A program made the position numbers and the translations under genes. A stretch of 64,000 bases of DNA from Rheum nobile. Lineage: Eukaryota; Streptophyta; Magnoliopsida; Caryophyllales; Polygonaceae. The stretch's first letter is position 1. Each line of letters opens with the position of its first letter. Below the pieces are notes generated by a model that saw only the letters and a program-made list of their open reading frames with translations, was not told where the DNA came from and made no database searches. Below are positions 11,076 through 22,483 of this stretch, in pieces. The stretch covers positions 372,001 through 436,000 of the forward strand of contig WOAB01000893.1 in NCBI GenBank assembly GCA_027886185.1. The letters run 5' to 3'.

Positions 11076-11084
11076 TATATAAAG
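11076..11084 (+). promoter_or_regulatory. TATA-like box of the Tekay-like LTR
   Basis: The sequence is TATATAAAG, in the position that TATAAATA holds in the other two LTRs of this family (antisense of 19292-19299 and 26428-26435). Confidence 0.5.
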
Positions 11085-11742
11085 GGGGTCTCCTCCACCC
11101 TTTTCTTTCATCCAAGCTGCAAATCTCTCTCCCTCTCAAAGTGTTCGTCGCCGGAAAAAGGTTTGCTCATCGCCGGAGTTTTGGTGCTCGTCGGAGTTCG
11201 TTTGGTGGTGCTTGTGAAGCCCTTGGTTGCTGTGGTGGTGAGGCAAGTGGCGTCGTTGTCGTTGGTAAGCTCGAGCCGCCTCCAAGCCGTCGTTTGGATG
11301 GGCATCCGCGACCGCGGCCCATCCACCGCGACCGTGGCTCGGCCCAGAAAACCACGACCGCGGCCTTGCCCAGCAAGCGCGATCACGGCTTTGGCAACCA
11401 CGGCCGCGGCTTAGGCCCTTTTTCCCTTCGTTCGTTTCGGTTATTCGTTTCGTTTCGTTTCGTATCTCCATGTCATATGGTATCTAACTTAGGGTTCCGT
11501 CTTATATCCCGTCGTCATCGTAGGAATCCGTATTCAGATTCAAGTCGCCAGATCTCGGAACCCGATCTCTTCAATTCGTCTAGAATAAGGCAAGTGGCGG
11601 TTCACTCTTGCTCATTATTCCATGTTTCCCTTAATTATCAGTTAATTGATTGTTATTTAAGATGGGATAAAAGTTATTGTTTTCTATTTGGGAACAGATT
11701 TAAATAAAATAATATGTTTAAATATGAATCTATAATAGGTTG

Positions 11743-11747
11743 TATAT
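11743..11747. repeat. Target-site duplication TATAT of the Tat element (left)
   Basis: TATAT lies directly outside the LTR at 11748 and is repeated at 29858-29862, directly outside the other LTR. Confidence 0.9.
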
Positions 11748-12401
11748 TGTTTTGGGGCAAAAAGATCAGTCGACCTAAATCGCCTTAGACGGGGTAACGA
11801 GTCGATCGAATAATATAAAATCGATCCAAACCAAATAGACAATCAACCAAGTAAAGAGTAGATGCAAAATAGCAATATGATTTATTGATCAATCGATGAT
11901 AGAATCAAATCAGAGTACAACTTATCCTTGAAGAGTAAGGGATCGAGTCCTGTTCGACAAGCGATATCGGCGATTCGCCCGACAATGATCGGGTAGTATC
12001 CCAGGGAGCTTGAGCGAGAGCGAATATGCTGGTAAGCCTTTTGAAAGCTAAGTGAGTGAATACTGTGTATAGACGTGTGTCTCGTCGATTGCTTCTTCGT
12101 GATCTATTTATGGTAGCTTCCTCTTGTGTCCGTTACTTGTCTTCGTAATATCTTCTATTCATTCCATGCGTGATCTTCGGGATTTGCTCTTGAATGCCAT
12201 CGTAATCTTCTTGTTTAATTTTGTTACCGTTGCCATTGATCAAGCAATTAATGTCCTGGGCAAAATCTTTGGAGCTGGTCGGATCTCACGCGTCTGAGGA
12301 GTGTCCGTCGCTTCCTTCTAATTTCTTCTGGCCTTCGACTTCGCCTGGACCTTGGCCTAATTCGCTTGCTCTGATCCCTTTGGAGTATGTTGGGCCCAAC
12401 A
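11748..12401 (-). repeat. Tat 3' LTR (654 bp)
   Basis: On the minus strand it starts at 12401 with the 14-bp palindrome TGTTGGGCCCAACA and ends CCCCAAAACA at 11748. It is the same length as the 5' LTR. A G-rich stretch just upstream (about 12402-12416, ACTTGGGGCTATT on the minus strand) may be the polypurine tract. Confidence 0.9.
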
Positions 12402-12690
12402 ATAGCCCCAAGTTGTTTTGGGCTTCATGGCAGCTGTGAGATGGAGTCCAAACAACTTTCATCCCACACGATTTCCACCCTCCGATCTGGGCACGACAGA
12501 CGAGGGCTACGTGGCGATAATCCCGCTACACAATGGGACGTCTCTGCGACCTGCCGATTCCCTCCATAAATCCGAATTAAGTTTCTGATGGTTTGGTTTC
12601 ATCTTCTTCCCTTGCTCTCTGATTTGGTAGGCTTGTCTAAGTTTTCTCGAAAAAATTTCTCTTCGATTCCCTTCTCTTTCTGTTCTGGAA

Positions 12691-14598
12691 ATGGTTTCCA
12701 GTGAGTCTTCCGAGTCGACTGCTACTCGCTCAAACTCGAGCAAGAATGAGGTCTCCCCCCTTTTCCTTCTGAAGGAGGCAGACGCTTTGACGGGGACTTT
12801 GACGGAGGCAGAGTTGGAGCAGATTCTCCAAGTCAGAGGCTTTCCTCCTGAGACGGTCGCAAGGTTGTCGTATCCGGACGAGAGAGTCGACGCTCGCTAT
12901 GAGGGATGGGTTTGTTTCTATGCTTATCCATTTAGGATCGGTCATATGTTTCCATTCTCTCCTCTTGTCAGGGATTTCTTAGTGACTCTGGCTCTTGCGC
13001 CGTGTCAGGTCATGCCGCAGGCGTGGTAGATCTTTAGGGTTTTAGATATGTTGAATGTTCAGTCTGGGGCCGGCTTTAACTTTGATGCCCTGTGGTACAA
13101 CTACTCTCTGGGGTCGAAGAGTTCTTCTCGTGTCCAGTTGCGTATTCGTCTGGGTCGAAAGCCCTTGGTGTTCAACCTAGATGTAAACGACCGTGGATGG
13201 GGGTCGAAGTTCTTCTTCGTCGAGCGTTAGTTTCTGAAGAAGGGGGGTAACTGTTCATTTTTGTTGTCGGAGTGGCGAGTTGAGAGTACGTATTCGACTT
13301 CTCTTTGCCCATTTTTATGTGTTTTAACCTTTTGCTTAACTCTTCTTTTTTGTAGTCACTGATGCTGGAGAGTTGGAAGTGGACGTTCAGTCATAAGGTC
13401 TAACAAAGATTATTCTTAGCATCCCCGCATCGGAGCGGAAATTCACAAACGTCAACCTGTTGTCGGTCTCCCCCACTACTCAGGACGTTATGTCGATTGT
13501 TTCGTCGTCTCGGGTCAAGTGTGAGTTTTTGTTTGACTCATGTATTTTTTTAATCGTATGCTTGCGACTTATGTTTTGTCTGTAGTGTCAGCGTCTCTGG
13601 CTGGTCGGTCGAGTGCATGTTTGAAGGGAGTGTCTGGGAAAGGTCTGATAGAGCAAAGGCTGGCGGCGGCTAGGGCCTCGTCGAGTAAATCGACGTCGGC
13701 AAAGTCATCACTCCCAGCCAAAGTTGGCTCAAAAAGGAAGGCAGGTGCTCTTTCTGGCGATGTGAAGGTGGTGGATACTTCAAAGAAGAAGGCGACGGTT
13801 GCTCATGGAGTCGAGAAGATCGACGCGGTCGGTCGATCGATTGCTGATCTCTTTCATGCTCAGGACTCGACTCTGAAGTCTGAAGTTGATGGCGTCTTTC
13901 CCTTGGATTGTATTGGCGAAGCGGGGTGCTCTGCGTGGAAGGTAAGTCGTCTTGTCGGATCTCAAGTTTGTATGTTTTCTTTCCACCCGGTCTGGTTGGT
14001 CTCTGATTGCTTCGATCTCGCCTTTTTCTAGACTTTCCAGTTTCTCTTGGGCGCATATTCTGGAGTCAAAGAAATGGTCGCTAAGGCCGAGGACAGGGTT
14101 GCTAGGTCAGAGTCCAACCTGGCATCTTTAAAGACCAAGGTAGAAGGAGCCGAGAGCCGTTTTAGGGACGATGAGCGCCACTTCGCTAGGGAGCTGAAGA
14201 GCTGCCAAGATGACTTGGATGTTTGTCGGAGGGAGCTCAGTGAGAGCCAATCAAGTGTCGAAGAGAAGGTGAGGCAGGCTAGGATTGAGGCTGGTCGGTT
14301 CGCATGCGGCGTAGGCGCTTTCTACGCGTTGAAGTTGCGTGTCGAGATGATCGAGGAGTTCGAAGAGGGAAAGCAGGAGATTTGGGATTTGAAGGCGAAG
14401 AAGGAGACCATGGATACCCTATTTCTGAAGGGGAATCCTAGTTCGGAGCTTTTCCAGTTGGCCGGTGTCGGAGAGGAATCTCTAGACGAAAGTGTCGGTG
14501 AAGACGAGGTCCATTCTGGCGACACCGTGCCGATCGAGCCCCAGCCTTCCTCCGATCCGACCCCTGCTGAAGGTAATCCTATGAATCCCGACTCTTGA
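12691..14598 (+). pseudogene. Antisense four-exon gene relic inside the Tat element
   Basis: The gene is encoded opposite to gag-pol, between integrase and the 3' LTR. Four segments join in one frame through GT-AG introns: 12691-13285, 13356-13520, 13586-13941 and 14032-14598 (561 codons with the stop). Introns are 65-90 bp. Three in-frame stops (13027-13029, 13228-13230 and about 13394-13396) break it. The first exon has a hydrophobic block (GHMFPFSPLVRDFLVTLALA) like the putative plant transposon/gag-like domain of extra ORFs in Tat elements. The middle is lysine/serine-rich (KSTSAKSSLPAKVGSKRKAG). The last exon forms a long heptad-like helix (about 14050-14400) followed by an acidic tail. 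The function of such ORFs is unknown. Bases 12402-12690 upstream would be its leader or promoter, with no clear motif. Confidence 0.7.
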
Positions 14599-15316
14599 CT
14601 GTTTTTCGTAAATGACTTGTGATCCCACCTGTGTGTGGGTAGAATATTTTCTGGTTTGGCGACCCGTCCACAATCGCGGGTCACAAAATGTGTTTGTGGA
14701 CAATTTGAAGTCCTACGTGTGTGTAGGCAAACAATATGTTTTTGGCAACCCGTCCACCATCGCGTGTCGCGTGGATGTAAAAAGCTTAGACTTTTATTGA
14801 CGTAATCTATTTTACAAAGGGTCGAACTTGTTTTATGTTCATTTGTTTTATCGGATTCTTCTAGAGAAGATTGCCGTTGACGCCTTTGATTTGTGTCTCG
14901 GGTTTGCCCTTGTGCTCCGTCGAGTAGGACTTGCCGTATGTGTGTAAAGAAGGAGGCCTGCAAATGTATGTGTTTATGTTTAGTCATGACTTAGTGTTAT
15001 GCCGAGGAGGAAAGCAATATGTCTTTATTGCGTAAATGTAATAAGGTGTTTTAACCTTATGTATTGTATAAGGCAGGCGGTGTGCCGATGTGCCTTTGGT
15101 ATTCATCTCCCCGTGTTCTGATCGATCGTGTAAATGTAGTATAAGCGCTTTTGTTTGTGACTGGATCCAGTGTGTATATTGATGTCGTCCTGTACTTAGG
15201 TTTGCAAGGAAAAAATGTCTTTACTAGATGTGAGTGCTCAGTTTCAAGAAATAGAATTGAGTTCGTAACGACGAATAGCACATGACAAGCGAAAGAATGT
15301 TAGTGCCTTACTTTGC
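14599..15316. other. Non-coding spacer between the antisense gene and integrase
   Basis: No convincing coding frame is visible. The spacer contains a diverged tandem repeat of hairpin-forming units (14623-14775) and otherwise unremarkable sequence. Confidence 0.5.
14623..14775. repeat. Diverged ~88-bp tandem repeat with hairpin cores
   Basis: Two copies begin with short palindromes (CCCACCTGTGTGTGGG and CCTACGTGTGTGTAGG). Both carry the block GACCCGTCCACAATCGCG or its variant. Each has a stem at the start and a GACCC...GGGTC-type complement near the end. Confidence 0.65.
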
Positions 15317-17163
15317 TGGTCTAGAAGTGATATAGCTTCAGGTGTGTTGCGTTCCAACTTCTTGGGATCGGTCGTCCATCTTTGTCTTCCAATCGGTATG
15401 CTCCTTGTCCGACCACTTCCTTGATGAGATAGGGTCCTTCCCACTGAGGTGCAAGCTTTCCGTCGGTCGGATTCTTGGTGTTCTGGAACGTCTTTCTAAG
15501 GACCCAGTCGCCAACTTTGAAGACTTTGGCTCGAACATTTTTGTTGTAACTTCTTGCGACCTATTGTTGGAACTTGACCATTCTAATTCTGGCTCTTTCC
15601 CTAGTCTCATCCACCGTGTCCAAGTTATGCGCTAGCTCGACGTCGTTTTGTTCATTCGTCTAAAGACTGTAACGGGCTGTCAAAATCAGTAGCTCGGCGA
15701 GAATGACCGCTTCACTTCCGTAGACGAGTGAGAATGGTGATTGTCCAATCACATTCTTTGGGGTGGTCATGTCGGACCAGAGGATGAGAGGGAGTTCGTC
15801 TGCCCATTTTCCTTTAGCCCTTGTGAGGCGTTTCTTGAGGTTGTTGACGATGATTTTGTTGCTAGACTCGGCTTGTCCATTAGATTGCAGATATCGAGGA
15901 GTGGATATGATCGGTTTGATGTTCCACTGGTCGCAAAAGGCTCGAGTCTTATGACTGATGAACTGGGAGCCATTGTCGCACACGATTTTTGATGGGACGA
16001 ATCTGCACAAGATATTGCGTTTTATAAATGAAATGACGTGTTGATCTTTTACCTCTCGGTAGGCTTCAGCTTCGATCCATTTGGAAAAATAGTTTGTCAT
16101 GGCAAGGAAGAAGACTCGTTGACCCGACGCAGGTGGGAGTTTTCCGATGATGTCCATCCCCCATCTCATGAAGGGCCATGGTGCTAGAGTCGGATGGAGG
16201 AGTTCCGAGGGTTGATGAGGAATGGGTGCATGTCGTTGGCAGGCTCGCACTTCTTGTTGTACTCCGTCGCATCTCTATTCATTGTGGGCCAGTAGTATCC
16301 GGTTTGCAAGGCTTTCCCTGAGAGGCTTCGTCCTCCGGTGTGGTTTACACATTCTCCTTCATGTAATGAATGTAAGATGCGTTTGACTTCTGGAGTCTTG
16401 AGGCATCGTAGGAGTATCCCTGTGATAGATCTCTTGAACAAGACGTCACTTATAATATCGAAGGAAAGAGCTTGTACCTTTAGCCTTTTTGCTTCCGTTT
16501 TGTCGTTGGGTAGGATGCCGTCTTTTAGCCATTTGACGTAAGGTAACATCCAGTCGTCATGATCGTTGATGATGTCTTCTTCTGGTCGGTCACCTATCTC
16601 CATCATGACAAGTTCTTCCAATGGTGTACTCGAATCTTTGAGTGGTTTTGGAACGGCTGGTGTTGTGATGTGTGCCAGTAGGATGTTTGGGAACTCCTTT
16701 GGGTCCAAGACGGACCCCAAGTTGGCTAGTGCGTCAGCCTGAGAGTTCAGATCTCTGGGAACTTGCCTGATGTCGAATGTTTGGAATTGGTCGATTAGCT
16801 TCTTGGCTATGTCCAGATAAGATATCATCCTGTCGTCCTTGGCGTTGTACGACCCTTGTATTTGACTTACAACCAAGAGGGAGTCGCAGATGACTTCGAT
16901 TTCTCGGATTCCTAGGTTGCGTGCCAGAATGAGCCCAAATATGAGTGCTTCGTATTCAGCTTTGTTGTTGGTCGTGTCCCATTCGCATCTTACGGCCTAG
17001 GCTATCTTGTCCCCTTGTGGCGATTTCAGCACGACCCCTAGCCCCGATCCTCTAGCGTTCGACGCACCATCAGTGTGGAGCTCCCACTTACCTGTTTCCT
17101 CTGTCGCAAGTAACTGTGTTGCTTCTTTGGCGGCTTCTTGTTCTAGGGTCGGGCTGAAGTCTG
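15317..17163 (-). pseudogene. Tat pol 3' part: RNase H and integrase
   Basis: On the minus strand the sequence opens in RNase H (WELHTDGASNARGSGLGVVL, with the catalytic Asp of TDGA; NNKAEYEAL; DSLLVVSQIQG). A TAG stop breaks it near 16998. It continues through the linker to the integrase HHCC finger (HEGECVNH), then shifts frame near the finger's cysteines at about 16240. The integrase core follows (16250-15660): MDIIGKLPPASGQ, FLAMTNYFSKWIEAEA, IVCDNGSQF and NGQAESSN. The first catalytic residue, normally Asp in TDYF, is Asn (TNYF); the other two (CDNG and QAES) are present. The C-terminal DNA-binding part runs on through further stops to a TAG near 15317. Reverse transcriptase should precede RNase H but is absent; the sequence breaks at about 17163. 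Confidence 0.85.
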
Positions 17164-17198
17164 CCACAAGGGGACAAGGGATCTCAACCTGATTAAAG
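17163..17198. other. Templated filler at a deletion junction
   Basis: Bases 17163-17178 are an inverted copy of 17006-17021 (GCCACAAGGGGACAAG). Bases 17175-17197 copy a block found inside the adjacent LTR (24428-24450; also 17274-17295), CAAGGGATCTCAACCTG onward. The truncated LTR starts at 17199. The filler bridges a deletion that removed 208 bp of LTR and the Tat RT region. Confidence 0.75.
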
Positions 17199-19673
17199 GA
17201 GTTTAAACAAAGTACAGCGGAAGTCTTATAAAAGATATTACAAAAAGGGTTGTGATCGTAATGATCACATGCCCAGGGATCTCAACCTGATTAAAAGAAA
17301 TTATTAAAACATCCAAAAATAACCGTCGTCTTCATAGTCAATCTAGTCTCCTCATATCTTCGCTCTATCTGATGTGCCGAATCGAACGGATGACACCAGC
17401 CCACATGCGAAGAACAATGTTCGTGGGTTAGTCTACTTGAATAGACTAGCAAGGGTAAAAAGCAGAGTGGTTAAAGTGATCGTAACCGTTTACTATCATT
17501 GTCCCTCGAATAATAACCGAATGGACAATACATAACCCGGTACTTTCACGGAATAACAACAAGAGGTATGCACAAGAGAAGATTCTGGAAGACTTAATCT
17601 TCACAGAAATCGACCCGAAAGAAGACTCCAAAGGAAATGAGTCTTTAAGGAAATATGACAAATCTGGAAAGTTTACAGAATCAAACAACAGCGATTAAAA
17701 GCTGACTGAGATGCTTCGGCTCACAACCAACCTCACCGCTTACAGCGAATTTAGATTGGAAAGAGAACGTACTACATTCAAGTCTGGATCTTACAGAACC
17801 ACATAACGATGATTTAAAAACTGACTAAGATGTTTCGGTTCATGACCAACCTCATCGCTTACAGCGAATCCAGATTGGAAAGAGAACGTACTCTGATCAA
17901 AAGTCAAGACGAGCTTTCCTAGCTACACTATTTACTTAGCTGCACTACTCGCCAAATGTATATTAATTAAGTGCTCTCGGGCACCTTATCTTATTTAATT
18001 CCAAAATGATTAACACATTAAAAGCTTTTAATATATGTCCATGTCACGCAGGACCCATATCTAAGGAATGAACCTCACCGAGTCCAAACCTCTGAATCTA
18101 CATCGAAAGAATGAACCTCACAGAGTCCAAACTTCTACTATCGCAGGGTCTTGCTCGCCCTTTAAAAGAATGAACCTCACTGAGTTCAAACTTCAACAAT
18201 CGTTGGGTCTTCATCGCCCTTACAGTTATAAAGGAACGCGCATGGAACTCTCAGGATCCAGGCGTTCCTACAAATACTCGTGCTAACTTACAGTTACAAC
18301 ACAACCACAGTACAGGATAAATCCACATAAATGCCCGGAAGGCGATCACAGATAATAGCGTCGTTCTAACAGATATACAACCTATTATATGATTTTCCAA
18401 AACAGTTTATAAAACCAATTCCAGACAAAAACAGTAATCATTCCAAATTAATTACTCAGATAAACAACTGATAATTAATGTAAATATGGAACGATGAGCA
18501 AGAGCGAACCGCCACTTGCTTGAGTCCGCAGAGATTGAACGAAGTCTAACGACGGGATTCCGGGCTCGACACAGAGACGAATCCACCAACTCCGGTACCT
18601 TCGGATCGACCCATACAGAAACTCTAAGTTAGATTCGACAAACAACAATACCGAAACTACGAAATGACGAAAGGAATCGACGGAAATGAAACCCGAACGA
18701 AGGCTACGGAAGCCAACACCAACAACCACGGCCACCAACACTTCACGGTGGGCGCCATAACAATCACGGCGGGCGCCGCCTCCCACGCGGCGGGCGCCGC
18801 CCAACTACGGCGGGCGCCGCTCAACTGCGGCGGGCGCCGCTCAACTGTGGCGGGCGCCGCTCCTTGGCCCTTCTTCACGGCGGCTGGCCATAACATCACG
18901 GCGGGCGCCGGGATCTTCACGGAGGGCGCCGTCTCATGCCGGCGGTCGCCGTGTTCCTCACGGCGGGCGCCGTCTCATGCCGGCGGTCGCCGCCTTCGAG
19001 CCGGCGGTCGTCGTGATCCTCGCGGCGGTCGCCGTCGCGAACGAAAACAGAAATACGAGAGGAGAAAACTCACCCTCGACGATCGATTTGGCTCGTCTTT
19101 CGCCTTGCTTGGCTTCTAGGCGTCCGAGAGCCTCCAATGCTCCTCTTGGCCACCGGAAACGACACTAAACGAGCTCCGACGATCCACTAGAGCCTTCCCG
19201 GGAGAGAGCGTTTTGAGAGCGTTTTTGAGAGACGAGAGCTTGACAACGCTTCTGCGTTTTTCAGCCCCTTTCACCCTCACCCAATGCTCTCTATTTATAG
19301 GCAAAATTAGGATTGGAAGGGAGCTTGGGTAATAACCCTTGGTTAACCAACTTGTACTTTTGCCTCATGGATAATAGCTCTTGGACAATAACCTTTGGAT
19401 AAAGAATCTTGTACTATTATTGCCCATTAGGCAACAACTCTTGGGCAATAAACTTGTACCAATCTTAACCCGCGTTAACAAAAGTCATACACGAACGAGT
19501 ACGAACTTCCAAAATATCTCGACTGTATAATTCTTCACTGAGAAAAATATTACAGATACAGAGCATATTACAGAATGTCTCAAACCTTTAGAATTAAATC
19601 CGACGTACCAAACTAGCGCTCGGGGAAAATCCATAATTCCCAAAATAGCCTTATAAAAATACGGGGTATCACA
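17199..19673 (-). repeat. Tekay-like 3' LTR, truncated at its end
   Basis: It opens TGTGATACCCC at 19673 on the minus strand. It matches 24354-26806 but lacks the final 208 bp (24146-24353 of the other copy). A TATAAATA box is at 19292-19299 (antisense). It has one more 20-bp GC-rich unit than the 5' LTR. Confidence 0.85.
18744..19037. repeat. GC-rich minisatellite in the Tekay-like LTR
   Basis: About a dozen degenerate units are built on CGGCGGGCGCCG, several exactly 20 bp apart (e.g. CTACGGCGGGCGCCGCTCAA). GGCGCC palindromes can form short hairpins. The equivalent block in the 5' LTR is at 25898-26174 and has one unit fewer. Confidence 0.8.
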
Positions 19674-19691
19674 TCACCTCCCCCTTAAAAG
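19674..19691 (-). other. Polypurine tract of the Tekay-like element
   Basis: The minus strand reads TTTTAAGGGGGAGGTGA immediately before the LTR opening TGTGATACCCC. Confidence 0.85.
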
Positions 19692-20600
19692 AAGTTTCGA
19701 CCCCGAAACTTGGCCGAAAAACAACTCGAGAAAGTGTCTGAGCATCTCTGCCTCGGTTTCCCAAGTAACTTCCTCAGCCCCAGACCTGGACCACAGAACT
19801 CGTACCAACAGTAGGATCTTGTTGCACATCTGCTTCACATGGCGTTCGAGAATGCGCTCTGGCATCTCCTCTCAAGTACCATTTGCCTGAATCTCGACGT
19901 CCTTATAGCTCAGCCTACGAGACTCATCTTGGCACGAATATCCTTAGCAATGATACGTGGAACACATTATACACTAGGTATGCCGATGGCGACAATGCCA
20001 AACGGTATGTTAGAGATCTTACTCTATCCAGAATCTTGAATGGTCCCATGTAGCGAGGGTTAAGCTTCCCACGCTTACCAAACCTGAAAACATCCTTGGG
20101 TGGCGATACTGTGACAAGTACCTTGCCACCAACCTCGAACTCAACACTTTAACGCTTTTGATCTGTGTAAAACTTTTGCCGACTCTGAGTGGTCAACATC
20201 CTCTGTCTAATCAAAGCAATGTCCGAAGTTGTCCTTTCGACCAACTCTGGTCCAAGCAGAATCTTGTCGGCATTATCATCCCAACAAATCGGAGATCTGC
20301 ATCTGTGACCATACAAAGCTTCGAACTGAGCCATCTTGACCGTAGCATGCCAGCTATTATCGTATGTGAGCTCAATCAGACTTAGGCTGTCTTCCCAGCT
20401 AGTCGGATGATCGAGTACGTATGCTTCTTAGCATATCCTCAAGGGTCTGGATAGTCCTTTCAGACAGACCATCTGTCTGAGGATGAAATGTTGTACTGAA
20501 TCTTAATTCAGTTCACATGGCCTTATAAAGCTCTTGCCAGAACCTTGACATGAATCGGCCATCTCGATCTGATACAATGGTCTTAGGAATGCCCTGTAAA
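19676..20600 (-). pseudogene. Tekay-like integrase C-terminal half with chromodomain remnant
   Basis: The minus strand shows an integrase core end (IVSDRDGRFMSRFW at about 20560-20600, then STTFHPQTDGLSERTIQTL with the catalytic Glu) and the chromovirus motif MAQFEALYGHRCRSPICWDD (20334 down). A degraded linker follows. The C-terminus at 19865-19676 (ILERHVKQMCNKILLLVRVLW, AEEVTWETEAEM) matches the chromodomain pattern that in this clade directs insertion to heterochromatin. Numerous stops and frameshifts separate the pieces. The RNase H/integrase boundary upstream is also collapsed, so the first catalytic Asp region of integrase is not visible. Confidence 0.8.
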
Positions 20601-20699
20601 CGGACAATCTCTTAGTGGAAAACTTATGCTGACCTCTGGGTCACCCAAGTAACCTCAGTTTCCAATGCAAACACTATTGCTGCTAGTTATAGGTCATGT

Positions 20700-21830
20700 G
20701 TTGGTTAGTTTGCTTCATAGGTTTTCAATTGTCTAGATGCGTATGCAATAACCTTGCCCCTCTGCATCAAAGACATATCCCAACCCATTTCTCGAAGCAT
20801 TAACTATAGACCATATAGCCATCATTCTTTCCGACAATGCCAAAATTGGTGCATAAGTCCGACACTGTTTCAACTTCTTGAAAACTAGTCTTGCACTTGT
20901 CATCCCAGACAACTTCTTGTTGACCTTGTGGAACAGACTGGTCATAGGTGGAGTGATCTTAGAAAAATCCTTCCATGAACCGTCTATAATGCTCAGCAAA
21001 CTCTGGGAAACTGCGCACCTCGCTCACACCCTGAGGCCGCTTCCAAACAACTACTGATTCACTCTTCTGGGGAATAACCATAACCTCATTCTTATTGATC
21101 ACATGGCCTAAGAAAGCCACTTCTAGATCCAACAATCGCACTTAGCTCACTTTGCGTACAGCCGACTTGGTCTAAGGACCGATAAAGCAATCCGCAGATG
21201 TTCCCTGTGAGCTTCCTTGCTCGGGAAAATATCAAAATGTCATTGATGAAGACCACTATGAACTTATTCAAGTACTGGTCTAAAACATCGATGCACTAGG
21301 TTCAAGAAAACTGATGGAGCACTCGTAGATCCAGATGGCATGACTACAAACTCGTAGTGACCATCTCTCGTCCGAACGCAATCCTCGAAATATCATCCTT
21401 ATGAATCCTGAGCTGATAAAAACCAGATCTCAGGTCGATATTGGAGAAACTTTTTGCTCCATGTAGTTGATCCAACAGATCATCACTCCTTGGCAACAGA
21501 TACTTGCTCTTGATCGTGACTTTATTCAACTCTCGAAAGTCAAAACAAAGTCGAAACGGTCCATCTTTCTTTTTGACAAATAAAACTAGGGCACTCCTAC
21601 TCAAGGTGATACACTCAGCTTTATATAACTTTTGTCAAGAAGATCCTTGAGTTGCTTCTTCAACTCTTGCATCTCAACAGGAGCCATCCGGTACGGTGCC
21701 TCTGAGATCGGCGAGGTACTCGGCTCAAGATCAATTGCAAACTCCATAACACGATTCGGGGTATCCAAGAATATCTTCTGGAAAGACACCCGGAGATCCT
21801 CTAACCACAGGAATATCAAAACTGAAGTCG
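20700..21830 (-). pseudogene. Tekay-like reverse transcriptase and RNase H fragments
   Basis: Pieces on the minus strand are an RT N-terminus (FAIDLEPSTSPISEAPYRMA, MQELKKQLKDLLDKSYI) and the fingers/palm (ALVLFVKKKDGPFRLCFDFR, GAKSFSNIDLRSGFYQLRI). A degraded catalytic box near 21238-21265 reads FINDILIFS, where the family has F/Y-x-D-D. A thumb and RNase H start follow (MTSLFHKVNKKL, ASRNGLGYVFDAEGQG at 20999-20733). Stops and frameshifts interrupt every segment. The first Asp of the catalytic pair is replaced by Asn. No protein could be made. Confidence 0.85.
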
Positions 21831-22483
21831 ATCACTGCCTTATGACGCTTCCGTCAATCCATACTGAGAATAATTATCGTATGGGACCATGGTTATTTAG
21901 GTCAAATCGCTTTGAATTTCTTACCCTTGATGGTAATCGACAATCCGACAGACGATTGGTTCCCACTAAATGGTCACCATCTTGGACCAGCCCACTACAT
22001 GGTTCACAGATGACTCACTAGTGGCTCTGAGCCCAGGCCCAGCCATTACCAGCGTCCACTGTTACTATGAGCCGCTATCCATACATCTCAACCCATCCTT
22101 GGTAGCTCCACCTAATTAATAGGCAGCCATCTCCTAAGAGGTTGTTGGTGAGTCTCGAACACGAGACCTTACCCTATACCAAGCAACGAAACATTAACTT
22201 GGTATAAACCAAAGGTTCATATATAAGAAGAGTTACAACAAAAGGTTCACAACCTCGTTGCACATACAACTTAACTTACAACCATCCAAAATTAAAGTCT
22301 GGGTAGCACCCACATCAATAACACATTAACAAAAGTAGAACGCAGATACAAAGTACTCTAAGTATTTGGAGCATAGGGTCCATCCGCCTCACGCATCACA
22401 TAAAGACGTTGAGTCTGATTTCCAGAAGTCACTAGGGCTTTCCTCTTATCCTGCGCAGTTGTCTGCATCGAAGGATTGGAAGT
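21831..22483 (-). other. Degenerate protease region
   Basis: This lies between the gag zinc knuckles and RT, where protease should be. All frames are dense with stops, and no D-[ST]-G active site could be recognised. Confidence 0.5.

Larger units (their letters stand above)
11059..11747 (+). repeat. Tekay-like LTR, left part (interrupted)
   Basis: The sequence corresponds, in opposite orientation, to the LTRs at 17199-19673 and 24146-26806. Diagnostic blocks are the GGCAAGTGGCGGTTCACTC and AATAGGTTGTATAT segments. It lacks the LTR start, which lies beyond the Athila-like insertion. A GC-rich block with CGCGACCGCGG motifs (11305-11412) sits where the other two copies carry GGCGGGCGCCG repeats. 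The LTR resumes at 29858 after the Tat insertion. Confidence 0.8.

Noticed and set aside
11000..11707. Plus-strand 235-codon open frame
   Set aside because: It crosses the junction of the Athila-like LTR and the Tekay-like LTR. There is no domain, and the composition follows the GC-rich LTR repeats.
18744..19037. CRISPR-like array
   Set aside because: Units are directly adjoining GC repeats without unique spacers, in a plant LTR.
18475..19168. G/A/R-rich frames over the GC minisatellite (also 25630-26303)
   Set aside because: They are produced by the repeat unit and present on both strands. They are LTR sequence.
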